Source of the DNA: Hippasteria phrygiana
Lineage: Eukaryota; Echinodermata; Asteroidea; Valvatida; Goniasteridae
Reading direction: 5' to 3'
Length of the DNA: 64,000 nucleotides
NCBI GenBank assembly: GCA_037893225.1
Contig: JAZGUH010000934.1
Span: 372,001-436,000 of the forward strand
Shown one piece after another: positions 1-9,999 of the stretch (position 1 is the first letter of the stretch; each line of letters begins with the position of its first letter). The position numbers were made by a program, and so were the translations under genes. Below the pieces are notes generated by a model that was not told the origin of the DNA, made no database searches, and saw only the letters and a program-made list of their open reading frames with translations.

Positions 1-902
1 AAGTGACTTGACATATGCACAACACTGAAAACAATGAAAAGGAAAATTGTAAGCTAAAATAAACTATATTCACATTTAAATAGAACACAGTAATTGACGA
101 AGAAGAAGAACACATAAAACAAATCATTATGCACTAAGGTGGCTGTTAATTTAATTGCACCATTTAAAAATTCATGGTGGAAATGAAAATGTAGTTTGGA
201 ATGCCGCAAAACGAAAAACAATGAATAAAACAAAATCATGTACATGTATGCACGAAAACGGATTTGAATGCAATATCATTGAAAAGAAACCCTAGTTTGA
301 TTGAATTTTTAAAAAACTGCTTAAATTTGAAAGCGTGTTAATTAAAATGAACGAAATTGGCTGGGAAAACCTATAGTATGTGCATTGTGTTGCAAGTACT
401 GTGTAGATTAATAATAGAAAATCCACACCCTGAAGGTTACGCAGCACTCGAGGTAGAATAGATTGGTGTATGTCTCACCTTTGTTCCGCTTAGCAATGGG
501 CTTAGCGAGGGTTGTCTGAAATTCCCCAAAATCATGCAGGGATTTCCCTTTGTAGCATGGAACTTGTATTTCCTGTAGCTCCATGTGTTCATGTGTGTTG
601 TACTGCAATGTGGCAGTCCATGATGTAGAGATTAAGTAAATAACCAAATGGTTTTTGGATCAAAAGTGAAACAATGTTCTGTAAACCTTGCTAGTTTGGT
701 CAGTTTATTGACTGAGAAATCCTTGTTGATGTTTAGGGTGTAGGATGCAGTTGCCTTTGTGGTGGAAGAGATATATATCAAAATCTTTGACAATATTTTG
801 TGTTTTTGACATGAATTCTTCACTTATAGGTTGAGAATCGTTACTTGTGTTTTTGTTTCACTGACTTGTAGAGGTCGGTGAATAAATGCTGCAGGTAATT
901 TC
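1..902. other. AT-rich sequence, no gene recognised
   Basis: No exon, RNA gene or clear repeat is seen. It holds scattered short ORFs without codon-like content and one GTACATGTA-type word near 240. If TFAP4 has its first coding exon to the left of the window, this would be intron. Confidence 0.5.
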
Positions 903-910
903 CCATTTGC

Positions 911-1440
911 AAGGGCTATTCATTTTCGAATAATTCAGTATTCCATTATTTGAAACCGGATTTGACCGAATATTCAAATATTTGATCCTCGGTGATCAAG
1001 TTTTTCACTTGTTAGCTGCAACGCAACTGCATGCCTCGCCATTACGCTGGTGTTTTACGTGTGCCGATCGATATTATGGACTGCTCAATCAACATTTTTT
1101 GCATGTGCCCGTTGTATCAAGATCATTATGGGTACGTAACGTTCTGATAAGAAACCAAACTTCAGCCTGCGTTTTTGCAAGAATTTTTTTTTTTTTTTTT
1201 TTTTTTTTACACAAGTGTCAAGGGTTTTACGGACAGGAACAAAAACCTCAGGCCACAAAAAAGTTACCTTTGACAAAAATGCGACATTTCACACCACTAA
1301 GCTCTGTAAATTTTTCTGCTAAAATATCATCAGTCATATCTGTAAGACGTGCATATATTTTTTCAAATATTTGAACCGGCAAAAAGGTATTCGAATATTC
1401 GGTTGACGATCGAATATTCGGTATATTCAGGACAGCCCTA
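911..1440. mobile_element. hAT-type MITE with 8-bp target duplication
   Basis: The ends are AAGGGCTATTC (left) and the reverse complement TAGGGCTGTCC (right), and the 8-bp direct repeat CCATTTGC lies outside each end (903-910 and 1441-1448). Both subterminal regions are full of the words ATATTCGAA, CGAATATTC and CAAATATTTGA in inverted order. An 8-bp target duplication with a (C/T)AGGGCTGTCC-like terminus is the signature of the hAT superfamily. No transposase frame is present, so it is non-autonomous. A 29-base T run lies inside (about 1187-1208). Confidence 0.8.
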
Positions 1441-1448
1441 CCATTTGC

Positions 1449-4400
1449 AAAGATTGAAAACCAATTTTATTTTATATTTTTGTAAATTTAAAGGGTTGTC
1501 AATTTCATCTTTTTTTTGTTTTTTGCTTAAAGCAAATAAAACAAGATTTTCACTCTTATTTGTACCTACATATAATATTCATTAATTCAAGTTAATTAGC
1601 CCCACCTCCTTAATGGAAGATCACAGATGCTTTGTGCACTTCCTCACCCCTGCCAGCAAAGTGGTATAATCTGATTAATAATTAATTAGTTGAGTTGGAA
1701 GCAGGTGATGTGGAGTCATGACTGTGCCTAGAATCAGCTGATGAAAAGCCTTCTGTCATTATAGCAGTCCGTTATTTTTGTAAAGAAAGCATTACTGGAA
1801 ATTAGAAAAGCAGTGATTGCTTTCTCAATTCAGTTATGCCTGTTTGGAATTGAATTGTTTCCTCCATTTTCTGCTGCTAGTGTATATATACATGCACTAT
1901 ACATTGTACATGTACTTGTGAAAAATGGACAGTTTTGGGCACGTTGTTTGTTTATTTTCATTGAACATCCTGGATAAAAACAAAGCATTCAGTAATTGAT
2001 GTATATCTGCAGGTACTTTGAGTAAGCATATCATATGCGTAATAATAATCAAGGAAAGATACAACAAAAGAATGGCATTATAACAATTATAGCATTGGAT
2101 ATGAAATACATGTACCTCCAGATCTTAGCTGAAAATCATTAACAAGATTTTCCAGCACAAAAAGAAAATAATGAATCTTTTCAACTGGTTCAGCCTATCA
2201 GTATTGTAGACACTGAGGCAGAGTTGACTGTATTTAAATGCCATATGATTCATGGCCATGGGCCATGCATTCCCAATGTACATGGACATGCATGTCATCC
2301 TTGGCAATTAGCTGTAGCCCAGCCAAGTGGGCTATCCCTCCCACACCTGCTAGCTGACCTGATTGATGTATAATGTTTTTACCACTTTTTTGTTACTTAG
2401 TGGTAAAGGGTAATTGAAGTTACATTTATCCAAGGTTGAGACTTAAACAATGGATGGTGAGGAAATATTGTACATATTCTGGATATTTTAGAAACATTGA
2501 ATTTTTTGTTCTAGTGGAAACCAAATCAAGAAGAGCAATGTTCCAAGTATTGCCGGGTTACATTCACCGTCACTGAGCAAGCCAAAACAATTTTTTTTTA
2601 GCTTATCAAACATATAAAGGGAAGGGGCAGGTGCTTGAAAGTGCTTATTGATTTTTGTCCCGGGGCAAGAGTAGGCGCTTTAGACACGTGGAGGGGGGGG
2701 GGGGGGGGGGGGCTTCCTGGAAAGATGGGCTAGTGGTAAGATGACGAGGGCAAGCGGTTTGGTAGTAATGGGTTTGTGGGAACAATAGAGGAAGCTTAGA
2801 GTTGGTTTGGACAACGGAGGAAATGTGCAGCGACGAGGAGGTCATCCCTTAATTGCTGACACACAAGGGTTTGTGGGAACCATTAATTGGTGGTTTTTGT
2901 GGCCTGGCTGTTGAATAGGATATTATCCATTTTTTTGAGAATGAAGTGGTGCAGGCTAATTTATGCTCATTTATTGCTCAAAGCCTCACGTTGGACTTTT
3001 TTTTTAAATGGTGAGTGCGTATGTGTAAAATTGAGAGACTCGCCAATAAATCGAGCTATAAAAATGTACTTTTTGAAGTTTTTTTCTTTGAAGGTGGAAT
3101 TCAGTTTTTTTATGAAATGCCAACTTTCAATCCAGTGAAGAAGAAATGTATAAATCCAGATTAATAAGGAGATAACTTCACAGAATAAAGTATCATAATG
3201 AATAAACAAAATTTATGTTGGTTATGAATCACTAAATACTGTTTGAGCCCCCAAAAAAATCGGTTAAGTCAAGAAAATTGTGTTTAATTTGCTATTTGTG
3301 GTTTGGTGCTAAATACATTAATTACAATAGCCATTCTCTTTGTATGAAGGGAGGAAACATTTCTAATCAAAATGTCAAAACTAAAGTAATCTGTAAAACC
3401 ATAAACTGGCATGATATATCTCCTGGATGTCCCACCTCTTTTCAACACTAAGTATACAACAGTATCTGACATAGGACCCCAAGCGGAAATGGAACACTCA
3501 GCGGTTGATAACATGTACATGTACATGTAGTTTATTTAGAACAGAGCTCTCTAAAACCCAGCTGGGCTGGGTCACAAAGGTTGTGTTGTAGTTGGACAAA
3601 TTCTTTCATTCTTTATTGGAATCTGTTCCAGGGTAGTATTAAAAAAAAGATTGCATAGGTGTGGGTGTGTACATACATGTAATTGTAAACATTACACTGA
3701 TCACCTTATCTTGGCTCAAGCAGAGAAATAAGCCAGACGGTTTTAGTGTTTTTTAGCTGTTGGTCGCCCAAGTTGAGTGCACTGTAATAGAAACTTCTAG
3801 GCTTTAAACCCAAATTCTTTAGAAAGGAAACAAATTTGCTCTCTTCCTTTGGAATGTATGATGATAAATAGAATTGTTTGTGATTAGGTGTTGAGCATAA
3901 CAAATGCATGGCATTTTCAAATGGACAAGGTGGGATGGAGCTGGTATTTTATTCATCTTTATGAATCGGTTATTGTTGTGGTTAGAAATTCAGTAGATAC
4001 AAATGATTACTTTTTTACTTATTTTACTAGCCTAGCTTGTGGAAACTGCTTCACAGTAAGCTTTTAATAAACTTCTCTGAAGTCTGAATGTTCCGGATTC
4101 CAATGGAACGTTACTTTTTAGAAATGTGCTGTGTATCTGGCCATTCCCGATTAAATGTGGATGCGCGTAAACTATCGTTCCCATACAGGGCTGCGCAGTG
4201 TTCCCAAGCTGTTCACAGTAGGAACATTGCATATTCCAGATTTGGAACAGGCAATGTTCTCATTGGAATGTTCCAAGCATTCCGACTAACTCAATATATA
4301 CAGCCCAGTGTACTAATGAACTACAGTAACCTGCATGAAGTGTAACTCCTTTTGAAAATTATTTTTTTATAAAAAAGTAAACAAAAAAATTCTGTGCTAC

Positions 4401-4478
4401 TTAACTTTCAAGTAGGCTGTGAAATGTGAAGTGAACCAACCCAGGGGATAGGTACGGAAAACATGAGTGGGACAGAAA
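1449..4478. other. AT-rich sequence with a G run and TACATGTA words, no gene recognised
   Basis: No coding exon could be identified, including the missing N-terminal exon of TFAP4. A 20-base G run is at 2693-2712. TACATGTA-type words occur near 1908, 2110, 3515 and 3675. Short ORFs on both strands lack family motifs. Confidence 0.5.
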
Positions 4479-4484
4479 TACCTT

Positions 4485-4625
4485 GAAGGCACACAGTTGG
4501 CCTACAAAAGGCGTTCATCCCAAAATTGCTATTGTCGGAAAGATTATTCAAAAATGCACCGTTTCTCTAAAAATCATTGGGAGGATGCCATTTTGGTCTG
4601 GAAAAGTTGGACTGTTGGGGAAAAT
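4485..4625 (+). repeat. Dispersed repeat copy 1 (related to 36530-36700 and 38325-38390)
   Basis: The words CATCCCAAAATT, CGGAAAGAT, AAAATGC, AAATCATTG, GGTCTGGAAAAGT and ACTGTTGG occur in the same order as in 36530-36700. Part of the family appears inverted near 38325-38390. The similarity is diverged, so this is an old interspersed element of unknown class. Confidence 0.5.
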
Positions 4626-4758
4626 TTGAAAATTCTGAGTGGTGCACATGGTCTGTATAGGACTTTGGCTGTGTACAGGTTGCACTATACATGTATATGG
4701 TACCAGTCTGAATGTGCGGATGGCAATGCTTTGGTATTGGCCACATTTCTGTGTTGAT

Positions 4759-4930
4759 ATAGAGTACCGAAGTGGATGACGTCAATGCAATGTTTGGAGC
4801 CAGAATACTTCTGTTATTTTGTGTCAATGTGCTTGCACAACTGGCTGTTTAATAACAAAGGAACAGTCGAAATCTCCATTTGTTCGGAGCCAGTTGTCGT
4901 GCAAACTGATGTCAGACTTCGGTACTCTAT
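4759..4930. mobile_element. 172-bp inverted-repeat element (MITE)
   Basis: Perfect 15-bp terminal inverted repeats: ATAGAGTACCGAAGT at 4759-4773 and its reverse complement at 4916-4930. Inside, GTGCTTGCACAACTGGCT and AGCCAGTTGTCGTGCA form a second inverted pair, and GATGACGTCAATG / TGATGTCAGAC flank them. A related, right-truncated copy lies at 38544-38650. No coding capacity, so a non-autonomous DNA element is the best call; the superfamily is not settled. Confidence 0.7.
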
Positions 4931-5245
4931 TACAAACTCTGGTCAAATTTGTAGGCTCAGACATTGAAAATAGGTCAGAAATAAATAAGAACCTAACCAA
5001 AGAGAAGAAATTGTGAGGATTTCAGGGTGGTGTGTGCCATCAAATCACAAGGCCTGTGTGTTCATTAATATTCAACACCCCCACCCCCCAAAAAACACCT
5101 TGCAGTATATCCATGCTCTTCATTTTTCCCATACCCTACATAGAGATAAGGTTACACTTTCCACCACCTGAACTCCAAGAGAAAAAATTATCTCCTCGTA
5201 TGTTTCAGTGTTCAAGATTTTTCATATGTTCTCTTGTCTGTGTAG

Positions 5246-5396
5246 GTGTTCTCCCAACAGCCAGAAGGAACAGGAGAAACGCATCCGACGGGAGATTGCC
5301 AATAGCAACGAGAGACGGCGCATGCAGAGCATCAACTCTGGCTTCCAGTCATTGCGGACGTTGCTACCAAACCACGATGGCGAAAAGCTCAGCAAG
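5246..5396 (+). CDS. TFAP4: TFAP4 exon: basic region, helix 1 and loop (partial gene)
   Basis: TFAP4 (AP-4) is a nuclear bHLH-leucine-zipper factor that binds CAGCTG E-boxes as a homodimer. This exon encodes about 50 residues: a short linker, the basic region with RIRREIANSNERRR, helix 1 (MQSINSGFQSLRTLLP) and the loop ending GEKLSK. NERRR holds the glutamate and arginine expected to contact the E-box. The acceptor is most likely the TGTAG ending at 5245, which keeps the linker that aligns with vertebrate AP-4; a second AG at 5259-5260 is an alternative. The acceptor leaves two codon bases in the upstream exon. The donor is AAG|GTATGG after 5396, phase 0. The in-frame ATG at 5208 lies in the upstream intron and is not the start. 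The N-terminal exon(s) were not found in 1-5245. The family match is from recognition, not a search, but is near-identical across the bHLH. Confidence 0.93.
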
Positions 5397-6608
5397 GTAT
5401 GGAATGCACGGGTGTTTTAATTCAGTGGTGTCGATTTTTGTACATTGTTGTGGGACCTGCATTCAAAGATCTATTCGTTCAGTGAAACGAATGTGAAAGT
5501 AGGAAAGGTTTTGAGCAGGGCTGGAATTTCGGAGAGGAAATCTGCTTGTACATGTAGCTCAAGAAATCTATGAGACCCAAAAGACATTTGCGGGATTGAT
5601 ACACCATAAACAAGATGAAGAACCCATCTTGATCCTTATTTGATTATGTAAACTGAAATGCACTGATGAAGTTCTTGAGGAACTGATTTATCTAACTTGC
5701 TGTAGTGCTTTCTTGGCCCAGCGGTCCAGTGGTTATTGTGAGCCCTGTTGAACCGAGGTAGAAATGCATTATTTGTGACCACCTTTTTAAAACCTTAACA
5801 GCTCTGGAAATTTCATTGCATATTGGAGACACTGGATAATGTGAAAGTCAAGAATTGCCACGGAGGAGGGAAGCTTGTCACATAATTCTTCATGTATCGA
5901 AAGACAATTAGAACATACATGTAGCACAGATTTCAAATGAACATGGTTGCTCATGATAACTCATGATCACTCACTCCTAAGAAAAAATGGAATATTCCGT
6001 GTCCTTGAAAGCATCCGGGATCTGTTCCGGAAATAGTTAAGTAGACGAACATACATGTATATATCATAACTCGGAGGAGCCATTGTGTTATTTTTTATCC
6101 ACAACAATTTGGAAAATGGCTTCTTCTCTTGTTTTGCTGTAGGCTAATATTTTTCAGTGAGTGAGTGTTTTAATTAAAGAATTACATTTTATTGATACAA
6201 TCTGTGATTGTTCGGAAGTAAGTGTGCAAAATATGAACATTCACTTGATCAACAGGGAATCATAACTTTGTACCCCAAAATGGTGGTGTTATAGTGCCCT
6301 CATTTGTCCAAAATATGGCCTACAGGACCACACATTACCCCAGTCTGAGCACTTCCAGGTTGAAAGGAGGCTCTCAGTGCTAAAGGAACAGTGCTATTCA
6401 ACAAATTCATCCATGTGTGAATGAATCACACCATAAATGGCAGCACAGCGCATGTTCAGTATACATGTACATGTAGTAAGTTGTTTACGTAGCACTTTCA
6501 AACCCGGATGTGCACAGATCGTTGCTATTTGCGTCAGTTTGGGATTCGTCCATTGTAATGCCTTTAAAAACCACCGCCTTTCATGTTTATTTGGCCCTTT
6601 CTTACCAG
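5397..6608 (+). other. TFAP4: TFAP4 intron between bHLH helices 1 and 2
   Basis: A 1,212-base GT-AG intron, phase 0, in the loop of the bHLH. AT-rich. Near 5515-5530 the word GAGCAGGGCTGGAATTTCGG resembles one end of a hAT element, but no partner end or target duplication was found. Several TACATGTA words are present (5551, 5922, 6053, 6466). Confidence 0.85.
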
Positions 6609-6815
6609 GCGGCCATCTTGCAGCAGACTTCAGATTTCATCTACCGTCTTGAGCAGGAGAAGACCCAACTGCTGAATCAGGTGATCCACTTCAAACGCAT
6701 CATGCGCAAGTACGACCGGGAGGATCCAGACTCGCCCTCCCCCAAGAGGCGAAAGCGCCAGGACAGCATGATGGACGAGGGCATCGGCAGCCCAGAAAAC
6801 TTTGAAGACACAAAT
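6609..6815 (+). CDS. TFAP4: TFAP4 exon: helix 2, first leucine zipper, nuclear-localisation-like patch
   Basis: This 207-nt exon (69 residues) continues TFAP4 in phase 0. The acceptor TTACCAG|GC follows a pyrimidine-rich stretch and the donor is AAT|GTAAGG. It begins AAILQQTSDFIYRLEQEKTQ, which is helix 2 of the bHLH running directly into the first leucine-zipper segment (LEQEKTQLLNQ). Next comes a basic patch, PKRRKRQ, that looks like a nuclear localisation signal, and the motif DEGIGSP, which is conserved in the family. Helix 2 and the zipper make the dimer interface, so DNA binding depends on correct joining to the previous exon. The ATG at 6510 upstream of the acceptor is intronic. Confidence 0.94.
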
Positions 6816-6988
6816 GTAAGGATAAAAGGGATAAGGGCTTGAAAATCACGTTGGACCATGTGTACCGAGTCCAGTAATTTAGACATTGGTCTAGAAGACT
6901 CCAGGATTAAACTAGTGGGTTGGTAATTTTTCTTATAAATAATCGTACATTTTTCTAAAGGAATCCCAGATTTCACACTTTGAATTAA

Positions 6989-7136
6989 TTAACCCTAACC
7001 CTGCCAGACGCAGCACAGTGCATCTGTGCTGACAGCTCCACTTTGCTGCACTCTGCACACAAGTCAATGTGACAAAGTATGCAATCTGATGGGTCTGGCA
7101 GGGTTCTTGCCAAAATGCTTTGGAGGGTTAGGGTTT
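6989..7136. mobile_element. Small inverted-repeat element with AACCCTAACCCT ends
   Basis: The left end has AACCCTAACCCTGCCAGAC. The reverse complement of the right end has AACCCTAACCCTCC and then, after a short insertion, CCCTGCCAGACCC. A small palindrome (GCAGCACAGTGC/ATCTGTGCTG) lies inside. TTAA occurs at or near both flanks, which would fit a piggyBac-like insertion but is weak. Non-coding. Confidence 0.5.
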
Positions 7137-7160
7137 TAAGTCCATCTTGTTTATTTTCAT

Positions 7161-7240
7161 ATCGTCAAACAAACCACAAAGGAAACTAAGCAGGTAAATT
7201 GGCTCCTGCCAGTTTTCTTTGTTCACTTTGAAAATTGTTT
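7161..7240. repeat. Rearranged SINE fragments in inverted juxtaposition
   Basis: 7202-7240 is the plus-strand segment GCTCCTGCCAGTTTTCTTTG and onward, the tRNA 3' side and tail start of the SINE at 40445-40593. Directly to its left, 7161-7200 is the reverse complement of the distal tail of the same SINE (CAAAGGAAACTAAGCAGGTA). The two halves are therefore joined head to head, a deletion or inversion product of an old insertion. Confidence 0.6.
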
Positions 7241-8504
7241 ATTTTCATTCAGTTAACATTTTGATTTCAATTATCAAAGAGTTTGGACTGTAAATATGAA
7301 ATAGCAGCCACACCTGCACAAAAATGTCTTTAGTAAATTTTGATAGACATCAGTCTTAAACAAATTTGCTGGTCTTCTGGAACAGTTGTACTGCTAGCCC
7401 GATGGTCTAGTGAATAATTGTATAAAATTCAAGAAATGAGTTGTCGTTTTTGAAAAATGCTTTAAACGGCTTTGATAAACAGATACGAAATAAAATATGG
7501 ATTTTTTTAACAGTTAAAATGATCTAGACTTGGTGAGAAAAAAAGTCATGCATGTGCCCTGCCAATGGAAAATAACCCATGGCTTTGATAACATCAGCAG
7601 AATAGAACATCACATGCTGTGCCCCTGATGCCAAGAGCTTGGTATAAAACTCACAGTGTACTTGCATGCAGGGGTGTGACAAGCAGGTTGTTTTGTGGGC
7701 GTGGGCATTTTCAAAAGTTAGATCAGATTTCATTTTTCTGAAAAGAAAATCTAGACTGCGGTGAATGTGTTGGGTATGCCTCTGGTCTGTACCACACTCA
7801 ATATGCTAAGCAGAACTGTGCCCAAAATGACGATAAAATTAAATCAGCCATGTCTCGGATCCAGATCATTAATCACATCAGATGGAAAAAATCTCCCCGG
7901 CCCCCGTTATTCTAATCTCAAGTACGGTACAGTTTATTGCATGCTACAGCTGTGCAAGATTGGTAATATTGGATGCAGTTGGCAAATTGTATTACAAATT
8001 TAAAATGCTATCTATGCCCACATATACAAGCACGTTAGTAAAGCTTCATTACTTTTGCTGCCGTCAGCCGTTGAAGCATCTATTTTTTGGAATTGCGTAA
8101 TGGAAAGTGGCACCGTAAAAGACAGTCATCAGCAACGTATCAAGTTTCAATTTCAGTCATTTGTCAGTCTTGACGAACCTGCTGGTTTGTGCCTGCTTGC
8201 ACTTCCTATGAACCAGACACTCCCTGAACAGTTTTATATACCAGAAATGACACATTAATTTCCCGAAAATCCAATGTACGTGCCTCATGAAAAAATCACC
8301 CGACCACTCGTTAAACCTGTCATTCGAGACAAGTCGCTTAAATCTGGTCTGGGGGTTTTAAATTTACGCTCTGAGCACTCTTTACTCACACATGTTTTGC
8401 AGAGTTACAGCATGCAGAGACCATCTGATGGACCAGTATTCAGAATTCCCATAATCTGGTACACAGTTCTTAAATTTTCCCCATTTGATGTATTTTTTTT
8501 GCAG

Positions 8505-8645
8505 GTTGATGAAATAAAACGGGAGCTGGTTGATTTGCGTTGCCAGCTGGACAGGGAGAGGAGGTATCGTATGCTTCTGGAGGAACAGAATAGGTCCCTG
8601 GAATCGCAGCTGTACCCCGAGAAGCTGAAGGAGTTAGCCCAGCAG
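8505..8645 (+). CDS. TFAP4: TFAP4 exon: second leucine zipper
   Basis: This 141-nt exon (47 residues) lies between TTTTTTTTGCAG (ending 8504) and CAG|GTGAAA (donor after 8645), phase 0 at both ends. It encodes VDEIKRELVDLRCQLDRERR, then a stretch with LLEEQNRSLESQLYPEKLKE. Leucines, or methionine in their place, at heptad-like spacing give a coiled coil that matches the second leucine-repeat segment of AP-4. The YPEKLK motif is a family hallmark. The second zipper is known in vertebrate AP-4 to favour homodimers over mixed bHLH dimers; the same role here is inferred from the sequence. Confidence 0.93.
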
Positions 8646-8672
8646 GTGAAACTTTATACATGATTTGTGATC

Positions 8673-8907
8673 AGAGACCAATTTCATAGAGCTTCTCTTA
8701 AGCACAAAAATTGGCTTACATGTACATGTTGGCGTAAAATAAAGTGAAATAAGGTTACCAGCCCAATTTTCTATGTGATTGTTATGCTAAGCAATCGACA
8801 CCCAAATACCAGTCAAAAGCAATATACCTTATGTGGAGTTTAGGCAGGTAACCCGATGTTACTAAGAAATGTTTTTTGTGCTTAGCAGCTCCATAAAATT
8901 GGGCCCA
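8673..8907. mobile_element. Inverted-repeat MITE with CCAATTTCATAGAGCT-type ends
   Basis: The left end AGACCAATTTCATAGAGCTT is followed by TTAAGCACAAAAATTGG. The right end, read in reverse complement, is GGGCCCAATTTTATGGAGCT then GCTAAGCACAAAAAACA. The imperfect terminal inverted repeat is about 35 bp. The interior has GGTTACCAG and GCTAAGCAAT words typical of this abundant marine-invertebrate repeat, which I recognise by its phrase structure rather than from a search. Confidence 0.65.
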
Positions 8908-9433
8908 GGGCTCTAAATAGCCACAAGACCACTTGGCCGAGTCCAGTGATTTGAGCATCGGTCTGGTGAACTCTTGACCGAACTAGTCCGGTGGTCTAGT
9001 GATTTTGTTTTCATGCGCTGGATGAGTTACCACCGAAGTCCAATTTTTCTAAATTTGGTGAACTGAAAATATATTTTCCGAAATGGCAATTTTTAGCTTC
9101 GAGGCAGGGGGTTTTATACAGTGATTCTAAGACGATCCCCCCAAAGGTCAGCAAATGGAAACAGCACATTAGTATGAAAACATTGTGTATTTTTACATTT
9201 TTACCATTGGTCTTAGCAAAATTCAGAGATTTCTGTTAGCACAAATGTAATGTCGGTTTTCAAAATGCTGCCTTGCCCCTTGAATCCAGTCCCAACATCA
9301 GTGATTTTTCCCCAAAGCCAGGCTCATCTATGCAAACAGAGTATACTAATTTTAGGATAAACTGAGATTTGCGGTAACACTGTGCTTAAATATCTTTTTG
9401 TGAGAAAGTGCGATTTCAAGGAGAACTGTTGTT

Positions 9434-9480
9434 TGTCTCGACGTTTCAAACGGTATGCTCTCTTCGTCTTCAGTGCACTT
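9434..9480 (-). repeat. GACGTTTC...CTTCAG motif, possible degenerate hammerhead ribozyme of a Penelope-like element
   Basis: Read on the minus strand it has CTGAAGA, a 19-base spacer, then GAAACGTC. CUGANGA and GAAA are the two conserved core strings of the hammerhead ribozyme, and Penelope-like retroelements are known to carry such ribozymes next to the phrase CGAAACGTC. The helix II pairing in the spacer is poor. Related motifs lie at 20287-20340 and 46784-46826. Confidence 0.35.
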
Positions 9481-9552
9481 GGTGTTACAGCATACCGCAG
9501 TATATCCTTCATTTGACACTTATTTTTGTTTTGTTCCCTTTGCCTGGTATAG

Positions 9553-9999
9553 ATAAAGCTCCAAGAGCAACGGGCCTATGAAGAAAGGAAGATCCTTGAA
9601 CAGCCCCCACCCCCACCCCACCCGGTCATCATGCAGTACCAGCTAGCCCCACCCCCATCTCACATCATCAGCCCCGCCACCACGCTAACGACGTCCCGGC
9701 AAAACCTGGAGACCATCGTGCAAGCCATCCGGCACCTAGAGGGCGACAAGACGACACCTGGCAACACGCCGCAGCAGACGCCGAGCCACACACCAACCCC
9801 AGACGACGAGGCAAGGAAGGTGCGTGAAGACGAAGAGACGCTAAGCGGGGATGAGGACGTGTACAGGAAGGAGCACAGTGAGCACTCGGTAATCGTTAGC
9901 GATACAGAAAGCATGCTCAACCTCAGCAACAGAGTAACGGTGGAACTTCTTCATCCAATTGACAGGCTCAAGACACGACCAAGCATCATCGTGTCGTGA
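9553..9999 (+). CDS. TFAP4: TFAP4 terminal exon: C-terminal region and stop
   Basis: The acceptor is TGGTATAG|AT. The exon reads about 148 residues in phase 0 to TGA at 9997-9999. It starts IKLQEQRAYEERK, continuing the coiled coil, then has a proline-rich stretch (QPPPPPHP) and the motif SRQNLETIVQAIRHLEG, which matches the conserved C-terminal helix of AP-4. After that comes a threonine/proline-rich linker and an acidic segment (DEARKVREDEETLSGDED), a plausible activation or cofactor-binding region. The final residues (RLKTRPSIIVS) are not recognised from vertebrates. The visible exons together encode about 314 residues, against about 338 for the full human protein, so only a short N-terminus is missing. 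The ORF on the opposite strand at 9660-9929 is a shadow of this exon. Confidence 0.93.
   Translation: MKLQEQRAYEERKILEQPPPPPHPVIMQYQLAPPPSHIISPATTLTTSRQNLETIVQAIRHLEGDKTTPGNTPQQTPSHTPTPDDEARKVREDEETLSGDEDVYRKEHSEHSVIVSDTESMLNLSNRVTVELLHPIDRLKTRPSIIVS

Larger units (their letters stand above)
6816..8504 (+). other. TFAP4: TFAP4 intron with MITE and SINE fragments
   Basis: A 1,689-base GT-AG intron, phase 0. It contains an inverted-repeat element (6989-7136) and a rearranged SINE relic (7161-7240). The fragment at 6858-6910 shares the words CGAGTCCAGT and GGTCTAG with 8935-9005, which suggests another old repeat family. The ORFs starting at 7761, 7882, 8055 and 8274 do not continue the protein outside the exon. 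Confidence 0.85.
8646..9552 (+). other. TFAP4: TFAP4 intron with a MITE and a Penelope-like motif
   Basis: A 907-base GT-AG intron, phase 0. It holds the inverted-repeat element 8673-8907, a following stretch (8906-9010) that starts CAGGGCTCTAAATAG like a hAT end, and the GACGTTTCAAACGG / CTTCGTCTTCAG motif at 9434-9480. Confidence 0.85.

Noticed and set aside
5208..5245. ATG at 5208 as the start of TFAP4
   Set aside because: It lies in a pyrimidine-rich intron end before the acceptor, and the residues it would add do not match AP-4.
9660..9929. Minus-strand ORF over the last TFAP4 exon
   Set aside because: Serine-rich shadow of the real exon, with no start context or splice support.
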